DNA of 64,000 bases from Labrys okinawensis. GTDB lineage: Bacteria > Pseudomonadota > Alphaproteobacteria > Rhizobiales > Labraceae. Within the stretch, counting starts at the first letter, position 1. Each line of letters opens with the position of its first letter. Shown in pieces: positions 32,957-41,146 of the stretch. The notes below the pieces were generated by a model. That model had not been told where the DNA came from. It made no database searches and was given only the letters and a program-made list of their open reading frames with translations. The stretch covers positions 60,342 to 124,341 of the forward strand of contig NZ_PUEJ01000015.1 of assembly GCF_002982075.1 (NCBI RefSeq). Direction: 5' to 3'. The position numbers and the translations under genes are program-made.

Positions 32957-33841
32957 ATGCTGGACTATGCGCTGCTGGAAGCGCTGGCCGCCGTGGTGCG
33001 CACCGGTTCCTTCGACAAGGCGGCGCAGGAGATCGGGGTGACGCCTTCGGCGATCTCGCAGCGGGTCAAACTCCTGGAAGAGCGCCTGGGCACCGGCCTG
33101 GTCGTCAGGGGACAGCCCTGTACGGCGACGCCGGCCGGCAAGCGGCTTTGCCGCCATGCCGAGGAAGTCGGCCTGATGGAGCATGCACTGCGCGGCGAAC
33201 TGGGGGGCCTGGTGCCGCCGGGGCCCGCCCCTACCGTGCGCATCGCCGTCAATGCCGACAGCTTGGCGACCTGGTTCCTTCCCGCCCTGTCCGGCCTGGA
33301 GGGACGCCTGTTCGACCTGGTGCTCGACGATGAGAGCAACACCGCCGAGTGGCTGCGCCGCGGCGAGGTCAGCGCCGCCGTCGCCACCGCGCCGGGCCCG
33401 GTCCAGGGCTGCGGCACCCGCGCCCTCGGGACGCAGACCTACATCGCCACCGCCAGCCCTGCCTTCATGCGGCGCTGGTTCCCGGATGGCGCCGACGAGG
33501 AAGCCTTGCGCAAAGCCCCCTGCCTGACCTTCAACAACAAGGACGCGCTGCAGGACCGCTGGCTGGTCGAGACCTTCGGCAAGCCCATTCGCCGCCCGAG
33601 CCACTGGATCCCCTCCTCCGGCGGCTTCGTCGACGGCGCGCTCGCCGGGCTCGGCTGGGGCATGAACCCGCTCTCCATGGTGACCGCCCATCTCGAACAG
33701 GGAACCCTCGTGGCCATGCGCCCTGGCTCACGGCTGCTGGTGCCGCTCTACTGGCATTGGAGCCGGGCCGTCGAAAAGGGCCTCAAGGACATCACCGCCT
33801 CGATCCTGCGCACGGCAAGGGAGCGATTGGCGCAGGACTGA
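32957..33841 (+). CDS. argP: LysR-family regulator ArgP
   Basis: The 294-residue protein has a LysR winged helix-turn-helix at the N-terminus (ALAAVVRTGSFDKAAQEIG, then VTPSAISQRVKLLEERLG) and a periplasmic-binding-like effector domain. The SQRVKLLEERLGTGLVVRGQP pattern is that of ArgP/LysG regulators, which respond to lysine and arginine and activate the divergent exporter. The start ATG 32957 is supported by the domain; its leader is occupied by an inverted repeat. It ends 28 bp before the convergent Nudix gene. Confidence 0.9.
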   Translation: MLDYALLEALAAVVRTGSFDKAAQEIGVTPSAISQRVKLLEERLGTGLVVRGQPCTATPAGKRLCRHAEEVGLMEHALRGELGGLVPPGPAPTVRIAVNADSLATWFLPALSGLEGRLFDLVLDDESNTAEWLRRGEVSAAVATAPGPVQGCGTRALGTQTYIATASPAFMRRWFPDGADEEALRKAPCLTFNNKDALQDRWLVETFGKPIRRPSHWIPSSGGFVDGALAGLGWGMNPLSMVTAHLEQGTLVAMRPGSRLLVPLYWHWSRAVEKGLKDITASILRTARERLAQD

Positions 33842-33869
33842 GTTTCCTCGGTGCGTGGCATCGCGAAAC

Positions 33870-34304
33870 TCAGGCGCTGCGCGAAATTCGGTGCAGCATG
33901 GCGCCATGTCCCGCGATCAGATCGGGCTCGCCTTCGTCCAGCCGCCACCAGAACAGCTCCAGAGGAATTGGGGCGGGGCCGCCGTGGTCCTCGAAATGGC
34001 GCCAGCGGGCCGGAGCAATGCCGGTGAAGATGGCGTGAAAGAAAAAGCGCCGATGCCGTTCTTGTTTGCCCCACGGCCTCATGTCGCGGGTCGTCTCGCC
34101 GAGGAAGGCCCGAATCCGGAACGCCGTCAGCCCCGTCTCTTCCATCAACTCGCGGCGAGCCGCATCCTTCGGATCCTCGCCAGCCTCTACGGTGCCAGCC
34201 GGAACCTGCAGGCCAGCCTCGGGGTGGCCGGGATGAGCGAGCAACAAGAGCTCCGATCTCCCCCGGGTCAGGTAGACGAAGGCTTTGGGGACGATCAGGC
34301 TCAT
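33870..34304 (-). CDS. Nudix hydrolase
   Basis: The 144-residue protein has a full Nudix box, G-x5-E-x7-REUxEExGU, at GTVEAGEDPKDAARRELMEE followed by TGL (about 37-59). The N-terminal strand AFVYLTRGRSELLLLAHPG is typical. It hydrolyses a nucleoside-diphosphate-linked substrate that cannot be told from sequence. Its start ATGA overlaps the stop of the VOC-protein gene by 4 bp, so the two are translated as an operon. Confidence 0.9.
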   Translation of the reverse strand: MSLIVPKAFVYLTRGRSELLLLAHPGHPEAGLQVPAGTVEAGEDPKDAARRELMEETGLTAFRIRAFLGETTRDMRPWGKQERHRRFFFHAIFTGIAPARWRHFEDHGGPAPIPLELFWWRLDEGEPDLIAGHGAMLHRISRSA

Positions 34305-34666
34305 GCCGGCTCGAACAGCTCGACCACATTGCCCGAGGGGTCTTCACAAAGGATCTGCCGGCCGCCCGGCCCCTCGACGATCTCATTGCGAAACCGCACG
34401 TCGCGCCCGCGCAGCCTAGCCACCAGGCCCGGCAGATCCCGAACCTCCAGGACGAAGCGATTCCATCCGCCCGGCTCGGGCTTGCGTCCATCAGGCATGG
34501 GTCTTGCGGCGGAGGCCATCGGCCCCGCAAGCCAGAGCGAAAGATCGCCGCGCTTCAAGATCGCCATTGCAGGCCCGAATTGCCGTTCGAGCCCGAATTC
34601 CAGATGACTCGTATAAAATGCTACGGCAAGCTCGACATCCGCAACCATGTACCGAACCGTCGCCAT
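34301..34666 (-). CDS. VOC-superfamily (glyoxalase/bleomycin-resistance fold) protein
   Basis: The 121-residue single-domain protein has two beta-alpha-beta-beta-beta modules: MATVRYMVADVELAVAFYTSHLEF at the start, and GWNRFVLEVRDLPGLVARLRG later, ending CEDPSGNVVELFEPA. The final glutamate is the usual metal ligand. The group includes lyases, dioxygenases and binding proteins; substrate is unknown. GGGAG precedes ATG 34666. It is the first gene of a two-gene unit with the Nudix hydrolase. Confidence 0.85.
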   Translation of the reverse strand: MATVRYMVADVELAVAFYTSHLEFGLERQFGPAMAILKRGDLSLWLAGPMASAARPMPDGRKPEPGGWNRFVLEVRDLPGLVARLRGRDVRFRNEIVEGPGGRQILCEDPSGNVVELFEPA

Positions 34667-35007
34667 TGCAGCGCTCCCAAGTCGTCATTCTTTCGTTGCG
34701 CGCCTCATGAACGACGACTTTAGCATCGGATTCCGGCGACGTCGCCGAAATCAGGGATTTGGCTCAGACGATCGATCAGCGCGGTGTCGATGCTCATTCG
34801 GCGGCCTTTGCCAGCTGGGAATGGGGAAGGGAGAGATCGCCGGGCAGAGCGGCGGTGACCTTGGTGCCGCCGAGATCGACGCCGAGCGAAAGGTGGTCGC
34901 TTTTCCAGAGGCGTCAAGAGGCATCCCCTCTGGACAGCAAGCCGTTTGCCACTACCATTGTCGGACAAATCAGAATCCAACCTTCAAGACTTCAGGGACG
35001 GAAATCC
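34667..35007. other. 341-bp spacer with a gene remnant
   Basis: This stretch separates the VOC gene from the aldo/keto reductase gene, which are divergent. It has no intact gene. A short minus-strand fragment with a ROK-kinase-like motif lies at 34794-34913. The promoter of the reductase should be in the last 100 bp; I see no strong match. Confidence 0.6.
34794..34913 (-). pseudogene. Possible ROK-family kinase remnant
   Basis: On the minus strand, an open stretch of 39 codons reads LSLGVDLGGTKVTAALPGD, which matches the phosphate-binding N-terminus of ROK sugar kinases. It ends after about 15 more residues (LAKAAE) in a TGA. The TGA overlaps an ATG (as ATGA) that opens a 25-codon frame (MSIDTALIDRLSQIPDFGDV). 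No start codon or kinase core remains, so this looks like a deletion scar of a former operon. A chance match is possible with so short a motif. Confidence 0.35.
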
Positions 35008-36045
35008 ATGCAGCTCCCCCTCATGCCCGGCAATGCCGCGCCTCGCCGGCTCGGCAAGACTTCCGTCATGCTCACACCCGTCGGCCTCGGCGGCGGCCCG
35101 ATGGGGGACATGTTCGAGAACCTCGACGAGGATAAGGTCCGCGCCACCTTCAGGGGCGCCTGGGACGCCGGCATCCGTTATTTCGACACCTCGCCCTGGT
35201 ATGGCCGCGGCCTCAGCGAATTGCGTTTCGGCGAGGCGCTGCGGCAGCGCCCGCGCTCGGATTTCATCCTCTCCACCAAGATCGGCCGCACCTTTCACCG
35301 GCCCAAGGACGTCGATAATTTCAAGGGACCGTTCTGGTATGGCGGCCTCTCCTTCCAGGAGCGCTTCGACTATACCTATGACGGCGTGATGCGCGCCTAT
35401 GAGCAGAGCCAGATGCGGCTCGGCATCAATCGCATCGACCTCCTGCTCATCCATGACCTCGACGTGCCGCATGTCGGCTCGGCCGACCTGGTGGCCCAGC
35501 ATTTCCTCGATCTGGAGCGTTCGGGCTGGCGCGCGCTCGAAATGCTCAAGCACTACGGCGAGATCCAGGGCATCGGCGCCGGCGTCAACGTGCTCGGCAC
35601 CATTCCCGAAATGCTCAAGCGCTTCGACCTCGATTTCTTCCTGGTCGCCATGCCCTACACTCTGATCGACCAGGGCCCGCTCGACCTCGAATTCCCGCTC
35701 TGCGAGGAGCGCGGGGTCGGCGTGGTGATCGGCTCGCCCTTCGCCTCCGGCATCCTCGCCACCGGCGCCGGCGTGCCCACGCCCTATTATCGCTACACGC
35801 CGGCCGCCCCGGAGATCATCGAGAAGGTGCGGCGGATCGAGGCCGTCTGCGCCGCTCACAACGTGCCGCTGAAGGCGGCCGCCTTCCAGTTCGTGCTGCG
35901 TCACCCGCTCGTGGCGAGCGTGATCTCGGGTGCCGTCACGCCGGAACAGGCGGCCGAGAATGTCAGCCTGCTCGGTGTTGCCATTCCCGACGCCTTCTGG
36001 AGCGATTTGCGCCAGCAGGGCCTGATCGACGCGAGGGCGCCGTAG
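35008..36045 (+). CDS. Aldo/keto reductase
   Basis: The 345-residue NADPH-dependent oxidoreductase has the AKR barrel: early GLGGGPMGD, catalytic Asp and Tyr in YFDTSPWYGRGLSE, catalytic Lys in LSTKIGR, and His in LLIHDLD. The NADP-binding strand VVIGSPFASG and ASVISGAVTPEQ lie near the C-terminus. It resembles D-threo-aldose 1-dehydrogenase and pyridoxal 4-dehydrogenase. The natural substrate is unknown. ATG 35008 gives the family N-terminus; the frame is open further upstream but non-coding in character. Confidence 0.88.
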   Translation: MQLPLMPGNAAPRRLGKTSVMLTPVGLGGGPMGDMFENLDEDKVRATFRGAWDAGIRYFDTSPWYGRGLSELRFGEALRQRPRSDFILSTKIGRTFHRPKDVDNFKGPFWYGGLSFQERFDYTYDGVMRAYEQSQMRLGINRIDLLLIHDLDVPHVGSADLVAQHFLDLERSGWRALEMLKHYGEIQGIGAGVNVLGTIPEMLKRFDLDFFLVAMPYTLIDQGPLDLEFPLCEERGVGVVIGSPFASGILATGAGVPTPYYRYTPAAPEIIEKVRRIEAVCAAHNVPLKAAAFQFVLRHPLVASVISGAVTPEQAAENVSLLGVAIPDAFWSDLRQQGLIDARAP

Positions 36046-36089
36046 CCCGGAAGCACGAGCATCAGGCGCAAGACCCGAGAGGGAGCGAC

Positions 36090-36503
36090 ATGCAAACATC
36101 ATTCTTTGGAACGGATGTCGATGCAGTCCAGGTCTTGCGCTGGTTTTACGACATTCCGGAAATGAAATTCTTCGAGGACCACTCTCGCCCCGATCAGCCC
36201 AATCGTTGGTTTGAAACATGGGATGAAACGGTCGCCTATTTTCAAGGTGGCCGTTCCAGTCTAGCGGCGTGGCCTCGGAATGTCGGCGGCACTCCGGTCA
36301 GGGAGCAGATAAGCTTCACCGGAGATCTGCAACGCCAGCTCGGCGCCAAGGGGCGGTCCGTGCTGCACAGCCCGGCACTCATCCGGATTATCCGCAACGG
36401 CGATCAGATGGCACCGATCAGGCAGAACCGGTCAGCCTATCTGCAATCAAGGCTGCATGGAGGAAATCTTGCAAATCTTGTCCAATTTGTCTATTTTGTC
36501 TAA
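36090..36503 (+). CDS. Hypothetical protein upstream of a Phd/PemK-like module
   Basis: This 137-codon frame has a good ribosome site (GAGGGAG, 7 bp before ATG 36090). I recognise no domain. The first 100 residues (MQTSFFGTDVDAVQVLRWFY, then SRPDQPNRWFETWDETVAYF) are mixed-charge and look coding. The last 30 (SRLHGGNLANLVQFVYFV) run into the promoter of the downstream antitoxin and look less natural, so a frameshift or truncation is possible. It lies 44 bp after the reductase on the same strand and ends 13 bp before the antitoxin start. Confidence 0.5.
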   Translation: MQTSFFGTDVDAVQVLRWFYDIPEMKFFEDHSRPDQPNRWFETWDETVAYFQGGRSSLAAWPRNVGGTPVREQISFTGDLQRQLGAKGRSVLHSPALIRIIRNGDQMAPIRQNRSAYLQSRLHGGNLANLVQFVYFV

Positions 36504-36509
36504 ATTGGA
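36481..36509 (+). promoter_or_regulatory. Operator-like inverted repeat of the Phd/PemK-like module
   Basis: TCCAATTT (36481-36488) and AAATTGGA (36502-36509) are perfect inverted arms over a 13-bp spacer. Three TTGTC repeats overlap the region. The element ends 7 bp before the antitoxin ATG and includes its GGAG ribosome site, suggesting autorepression. Confidence 0.6.
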
Positions 36510-36516
36510 GCTTGAC

Positions 36517-36747
36517 ATGAAGTCCTTCGCCTCCACGCAATTGAAACAGAACCTCGGTGACATTCTCGCAGCCGCCGAGCACGAACCGATTGCCATCACC
36601 CGGCATCGCAAGGCTCGCTACGTGCTGATGGATATCGAAACGTATGAACGACGCTTCGCAGGCGATCCGCGCCGCAGCTATGCCATCGAGGAAATACCGG
36701 CCGAGCACCTGAAGCTGCTCGAGGAAGCGGAAGCGGGTTTAAAGTAG
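36517..36747 (+). CDS. Phd/YefM-family antitoxin
   Basis: The 76-residue protein has the N-terminal Phd/YefM DNA-binding fold: MKSFASTQLKQNLGDILAAA, EPIAITRHRKARYVLMDIET, then a charged C-terminal tail for toxin binding. These antitoxins bind their own operator, and a perfect inverted repeat lies just upstream. The next gene, 9 bp downstream, encodes a PemK-like protein rather than the usual Doc/YoeB partner. ATG 36517 is the family start; an in-frame ATG at 36457 would run through the operator. Confidence 0.88.
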   Translation: MKSFASTQLKQNLGDILAAAEHEPIAITRHRKARYVLMDIETYERRFAGDPRRSYAIEEIPAEHLKLLEEAEAGLK

Positions 36748-36756
36748 AGCCGGTTC

Positions 36757-37170
36757 ATGCCAAAACCTCGATCCGGTGATCTTTGGCATTATGATTATCT
36801 CTGGCGTCGGCAGCACGGGGCCGGCGAGACGGAAGGACGAAAAGCACGTCCGGTCTCTTTGGTCGCCGTCGTCGTCGACAAGGCAGGCAAGACCAATCTC
36901 TTCATTCTTCCCATCACCTCTTCGCCTCCCTCCCCGGACAGACTGGCATTGGAGGTGCCGAAACTTGAACGAAGACGGGCGGGTCTCGACGACATGCCGC
37001 TGTGGGTCATGCTGGACGAGTACAACCACGACCTACTGGAGAAGTCGTTCTATTTCGATCCCGCCGCGCATATTGGCCGGTTCAGCGAGGCGTTCCATCA
37101 GACAGTATTGCGCACTTTCATGGCTGCGATAAGAGATCGACGAACTCGGAAGGTGCCGCGCACGGACTGA
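36757..37170 (+). CDS. PemK/MazF-like putative toxin
   Basis: The 137-residue protein starts PKPRSGDLWHYDYLWRRQHG, then GETEGRKARPVSLVAVVV and LFILPITSSPP. These resemble the G-D-(I/L)-W and K-x-R-P-x-(V/L)-V elements of the PemK/MazF SH3-like endoribonuclease fold. The C-terminal half (LDEYNHDLLEKSFYFDPAAHI) is longer than in MazF. Position 9 bp after a Phd-type antitoxin supports a toxin role, but the combination is less usual. Alternative: a conserved non-toxic partner. Confidence 0.65.
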   Translation: MPKPRSGDLWHYDYLWRRQHGAGETEGRKARPVSLVAVVVDKAGKTNLFILPITSSPPSPDRLALEVPKLERRRAGLDDMPLWVMLDEYNHDLLEKSFYFDPAAHIGRFSEAFHQTVLRTFMAAIRDRRTRKVPRTD

Positions 37171-37206
37171 CGCCCCGCGGCAGAAACAGACAATCGCCGT
37201 GACAGG

Positions 37207-37938
37207 TCAGAAGTGAGTGGCGAGTGCTCTGCGATGCGCCTCGGCCAGCGCGCCGAGGCTGTGGAAGTGAAAATCCGGCTCTGGCACACCTTCGACCACC
37301 AAGGTGGCGCCGCCCTGTTTGCCGGCGCGGCGGTCGATCCAGGCCCGTGCCAGGCCGATCCGCGCCGCCGGGACGTGATCGTGGTGCAGGCTCTGGGCGG
37401 TGTGCAGCACATCGGCCGGTTCGAGGCCGAACTGCAGCGACAAATGCTCGAGCAGATAGCTGAAATTGCGCGGATCGGGTTTGTAGGAGCCGACATCCTC
37501 AGCGGTGTAGACCGCATCGAAAAGGCCACCGAGCTTGGCGTTGCTGGCCGCGAAGCTGCGGCGGTCGACATTGGAAAGCACGACCAGCCGGTAGTGCCGC
37601 TTGAGATAAGCCAGCGCCTCCGCCGAATCCGGAAAGGCCGGCCAGTCCGGCACGGAAGCCCCGAAGCGTTCATGCAGGTCGGCATGGACGGCGATGCCCC
37701 AGTCCTGCGCCAGCTGGGCATGGGTGACGGCGAGCAGGGTCGAATAGAGCAGCGAAGGGGTCTGGAGTTCCTGCTCGGTCTCGCGGCGGGCGAAGGCGGC
37801 GAGCGCTTCCTCGCGGCCGATGGTACGCCGGGCGGCGCTGAGTAGGGGCTGGAGCGCATTCCAGATGCCGGTTTCCCAGTCGATCAGCGTGCCGTAGCAA
37901 TCGAACGTCAGCACCTTGAAATCGGTCAGTTCCGGCAT
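37207..37938 (-). CDS. Haloacid dehalogenase, type II
   Basis: The 243-residue HAD-superfamily hydrolase has nucleophile Asp13 in LTFDCYGTLIDWE, motif II Ser in VLSNVDRRSF, and lysine and acidic residues in VGSYKPDPRNF. The cap domain (about 20-110) and the (S/N)NxxD-type tail resemble 2-haloacid dehalogenases, which hydrolyse the carbon-halogen bond of small haloacids. Many relatives act on phosphates instead, so activity is not certain. AGGAGAG precedes ATG 37938. A dispersed-repeat copy sits immediately upstream. Confidence 0.85.
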   Translation of the reverse strand: MPELTDFKVLTFDCYGTLIDWETGIWNALQPLLSAARRTIGREEALAAFARRETEQELQTPSLLYSTLLAVTHAQLAQDWGIAVHADLHERFGASVPDWPAFPDSAEALAYLKRHYRLVVLSNVDRRSFAASNAKLGGLFDAVYTAEDVGSYKPDPRNFSYLLEHLSLQFGLEPADVLHTAQSLHHDHVPAARIGLARAWIDRRAGKQGGATLVVEGVPEPDFHFHSLGALAEAHRRALATHF

Positions 37939-37948
37939 CTTTCTCTCC

Positions 37949-38052
37949 TAGAGCAAAGCGCGTTCAAGCGTGAACGCTTATTTGCTTTAACTCGTTGTTC
38001 TGACGCGTCTTTGCGATTCTTGGTGACTCCGTCTAATCGCAAAACGCTATAG
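37949..38052 (+). repeat. Dispersed ~100-bp repeat, copy A
   Basis: The element starts CTAGAGCAAAGCGCGTTCAA, has the palindrome GCGTTCAAGCGTGAACGC, then TGACGCGTCTTTGCG and ends AATCGCAAAACGCTATAG. It lies between the dehalogenase start and the HNH terminator. Same orientation as the copy at 44504; opposite to those at 38746 and 42091. Confidence 0.8.
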
Positions 38053-38086
38053 AAGGCAATTTCGATCGATCAAGCCATGATCGCGC

Positions 38087-38116
38087 AAAAAGAGGGCGGT
38101 GTCGCCACCGCCCTCT
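38087..38116 (-). terminator. Terminator of the HNH endonuclease gene
   Basis: AGAGGGCGGTG and CACCGCCCTCT form a perfect 11-bp stem with a 4-base loop. On the minus strand it is followed by TTTTT. It lies 16 bp beyond the HNH gene stop. Confidence 0.92.
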
Positions 38117-38132
38117 TCCGGATCGACGATCC

Positions 38133-38669
38133 TCACGAAACCAGTTCGCTGTCCCAGTAGAGATAGTCGACCCAGCTTTCGTGCAGATAGTTGTGCGGAT
38201 AGTGCCGGCTGGCCTCCAGGAGTTCCCAGGGAGACGGCCGCGCGGGCTTGCGCAAGGGCTTCATGTCCATGCGGTCCGCCTTACGGGCATTGCAGTCGCC
38301 GCAGGCCGCCACGATGTTCTCCCACGAGGTGGCGCCGCCCTTTGAGCGGGGAACCACATGCTCGAATTGGAGATCGCGGGCTTGGAAGCCATCGCCGCAA
38401 TATTGGCAAGTGAAGCCGTCGCGCAGGAACAGGTTGAAACGGGTGAACGGCACCGTGCGCTCCACCTTCTGATAATCGCGCAAGGCGACGACGGAGGGCA
38501 GGCGCATCGTCGTCGACGGGCTGCGCACCACGGCATCATATTCCGCCACCACGCTCACGCGGTCGAGAAACACGGCCCTCAGCGCATCCTGCCACGACAG
38601 CAGCGACAGCGGAAAATACCGCAAGGGTCTGAAATCGGCATTCAATATCAAAGCGGGGTGGGACGACAT
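38133..38669 (-). CDS. HNH endonuclease
   Basis: The 178-residue protein has an HNH domain (about 85-140): zinc CxxC in FTCQYCGDGF, catalytic histidine in FEHVVPRSKGGATSWENIV, and a second pair in ACGDCNARK. The N-terminal 80 residues (LNADFRPLRYFPLSLLSWQD) are typical of a conserved alphaproteobacterial housekeeping HNH family of unknown role, not of restriction or phage enzymes. It carries its own terminator. GAGGTAG precedes ATG 38669. Confidence 0.9.
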   Translation of the reverse strand: MSSHPALILNADFRPLRYFPLSLLSWQDALRAVFLDRVSVVAEYDAVVRSPSTTMRLPSVVALRDYQKVERTVPFTRFNLFLRDGFTCQYCGDGFQARDLQFEHVVPRSKGGATSWENIVAACGDCNARKADRMDMKPLRKPARPSPWELLEASRHYPHNYLHESWVDYLYWDSELVS

Positions 38670-39666
38670 GACTACCTCAACGCTCGACTCCTGGAGTTAA
38701 CACTGGCTGGAGGAATGGATGGCCGGTTGCCCGGCCGGCGGCCAAAGCGTTTTGCGATTTCCCGGGAGCGCCAGGAAACGCAAGGACGCGTCTAAACAAA
38801 GGGCTAGAGCAAACGAGCGTTCAGCCTTGAACGCGCCTTGCTCTAGTTTCGCTGTCTGACTCCCGGCCAGCCCCGTTGGCTGGTCTAGCTGGACAGTTGT
38901 CCGGCAACGAAAAGACGAAAAGATGACAGCATGATGATGTGCACGCGGGCCAACGGCCAAGCCGGAAACGCAGCTCGGACAGGCCCGTGCGCATGCCTGC
39001 TGCTCGGTGGATGTGGAGTGTGCCGTGGGCGTACATACCCTCCTGCCATCAAGGCGGAGGGGACTGCCCTGCCGCCGGTTCAGAGTCTCGTGTGATCCTG
39101 CGCCAGTCGGGCGACGATCAAACGGTTCGCGTTCGACAGGTCGCTGCCGGCACCCTCGCACTGACTGCGGACACTCATGCCCATGCCCGGCATGAAGGCC
39201 GGCAATGGGAAGGCGTCATCCGCAAAAGCAAAGATGTTGAAACGGGTCGGCAACGGCATGTCCGGCGCTTGAGGGAAGAGGCCCATCCCCTTCCCGATAA
39301 ATAGGCTTATGCCGCCCGAAAACGACAAAAATCAAGCGCGAAAGCATCGTTCATTCGCGAAAACAGCAAAATTTTCGAAAGAATCTTACTCTTTTTTGAG
39401 AAGAACAATCCCTCGGGATAATGTCTTATACGTTTGGATAAGATCTTGGTCCGTGGTCAGCAGGAGCAAGCGAGCCCCAGAATGGGCGTGCATCTCACGC
39501 AGTGCGATTCAGCTATGCGAAACTATATGTTGTCTCTCCCTACTTTTGCCATTTCGTCAGAACAAAAGCATGCCTATAACCAACCAAGCGTCATGACCGG
39601 CATTCGAGTCGGCCACCATTTTGGCCCGCCCCTCGGGACGGGCCTTGTCATGAATTGCCTGCTCCA
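38670..39666. other. Nearly 1 kb without a convincing gene
   Basis: The region holds dispersed-repeat copy B (38746-38846) and a GC-rich stretch with only low-quality short frames. From about 39300 to 39600 the base composition changes to AT-rich (for example AAATTTTCGAAAGAATC and CTTATACGTTTGGATAAG), unlike its neighbours. Frames on either strand have unnatural, cysteine- or serine-rich composition. It may be decayed DNA or hold an unannotated RNA; nothing specific is recognised. Confidence 0.6.
38746..38846 (-). repeat. Dispersed ~100-bp repeat, copy B (inverted)
   Basis: It begins AGCGTTTTGCGATTT, contains GGACGCGTCTAAACAAAGGG followed by CTAGAGCAAACGAGCGTTCA, and ends TTGAACGCGCCTTGCTCTAG. 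It is the reverse orientation of copies A and C and lies 77 bp upstream of the HNH gene. Confidence 0.8.
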
Positions 39667-41124
39667 ATGTCCGAAGTGACCGCCGGCCCGATGCCTCGAA
39701 TGGCACGGCCCAATTTCAGAACCACCGCGCTGATCATTGCCAGCGCCATGTTCATGGAACAGCTCGACGCCACCATCCTGGCGACTGCCCTGCCGACCAT
39801 GGCGAACTCCTTCGACGTTTCGCCGGCGCATATGAGCATCGCGCTGACCTCCTATCTGCTCAGCCTAGCCGTGCTGATCCCCGCCAGTGGCAAGATCGCC
39901 GACCGCTACGGCGCCCGCAGCGTGTTCTCGATCGCCATCGCCGTGTTCATGCTGGGCTCGATCCTGTGCGCCTGGGCGCCGACCCTGCCCGTCCTGGTCG
40001 CCGCGCGGCTGCTACAAGGCGCTGGCGGGGCGATGATGGTGCCGGTCGGTCGCCTCGTGCTGCTGCGCACCGTCGACAAATCGGACCTCGTCTCCGCCAT
40101 GGGCTGGCTGCTGGTGCCGGCGCTGATCGGCCCGATCCTCGGCCCGCCGGTCGGGGGCTTCATCGTCACCTTCCTCGACTGGCGCTGGATCTTCTACATC
40201 AACATCCCGATCGGCCTGCTCGGCCTGGTGCTCACCCAGATCTTCATTCCCAACATGAAGGAAGACAAGCGCGAGCCCTTCGACATGAAAGGTTTCGTGC
40301 TTTCGGGCATTTCACTCGCCTGCCTGCTGTTCGGCTTCGAAATGACCAGCCGCGGCAGCGCCGGCGAAGCGCCGCTCGCCATCGCTCTCCTGGTGATCGG
40401 CGTCGTCAGCGGTGCCATTTATGTCGTCCACGCCCGCAAGCCGCGCGACTTCGCCCCGATCCTCGACCTCAGCCTGATGCGGGTGCGCACCTTCCGCATC
40501 TCGCTGGTCGCCGGCTCGCTGTCGCGCATCACGCAAGGCGCCCAGCCCTTCCTGCTGCCGCTGATGATGCAGATCGGTTTCGGCATGTCGGCGGTGGAGA
40601 GCGGCCTGCTCACCTTCGCCACTGCTTGCGGCTCCATGCTGATGAAGGCGGCGGCCAAGCCGATCCTCAAGCGGTTCGGCTTCCGCACCACGCTGATCTG
40701 GAACAGCGTGTTTTCCAGCATGCTCTACGCAGCCTGCGCCCTGTTCCGCCCGGACTGGCCGCATTGGGCCATCTTTGCCGTGCTGCTGGTCTGCGGGTTC
40801 TCGATGTCGCTGCAATTCACCGCCTACAACACCGTGTGCTACGACGACATTCCGCCGACCCGCACGTCCTCGGCCAACAGCTTCTACACCACCTTCCAGC
40901 AATTGATGCTGTCCTTCGGCATCTGCGCCGGCGCCCTCGCCTTGACCGGCTCCAAGCTGGTGCTGGGGCATGAGCACGCCACGCTCACGGACTTCTCGAT
41001 GGCGTTCCTGTTCGTCACCGCAATTTCCCTGCTGGCTTCGCCGGTGAACGCCAAGCTGCCCTACAATGCCGGGGCTTCGATGAGCGGTCATCGCAACCGG
41101 CATGAGGCCGAGCAGCCGACCTGA
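39667..41124 (+). CDS. MFS drug-efflux transporter, DHA2 (EmrB/QacA) type
   Basis: The 485-residue inner-membrane protein carries the DHA2 motif LDATILATALPTMA (about 25-38), motif A-like GKIADRYGARSVF, and motif C-like region GPILGPPVGGFI. About 14 helices are expected. It would expel drugs or other toxic compounds with proton exchange. The N-terminal start is uncertain: ATG 39667 and ATG 39691 are both weakly supported. The 2OG-oxygenase gene converges 22 bp downstream. Confidence 0.88.
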   Translation: MSEVTAGPMPRMARPNFRTTALIIASAMFMEQLDATILATALPTMANSFDVSPAHMSIALTSYLLSLAVLIPASGKIADRYGARSVFSIAIAVFMLGSILCAWAPTLPVLVAARLLQGAGGAMMVPVGRLVLLRTVDKSDLVSAMGWLLVPALIGPILGPPVGGFIVTFLDWRWIFYINIPIGLLGLVLTQIFIPNMKEDKREPFDMKGFVLSGISLACLLFGFEMTSRGSAGEAPLAIALLVIGVVSGAIYVVHARKPRDFAPILDLSLMRVRTFRISLVAGSLSRITQGAQPFLLPLMMQIGFGMSAVESGLLTFATACGSMLMKAAAKPILKRFGFRTTLIWNSVFSSMLYAACALFRPDWPHWAIFAVLLVCGFSMSLQFTAYNTVCYDDIPPTRTSSANSFYTTFQQLMLSFGICAGALALTGSKLVLGHEHATLTDFSMAFLFVTAISLLASPVNAKLPYNAGASMSGHRNRHEAEQPT

Positions 41125-41146
41125 CGAGGCCTGCGTTCCGGGATCG

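Noticed and set aside
38697..39161. 154-codon minus-strand frame in the gene-free gap
   Set aside because: Composition is arginine-, serine- and cysteine-rich, it crosses a dispersed repeat, and no domain is recognised.
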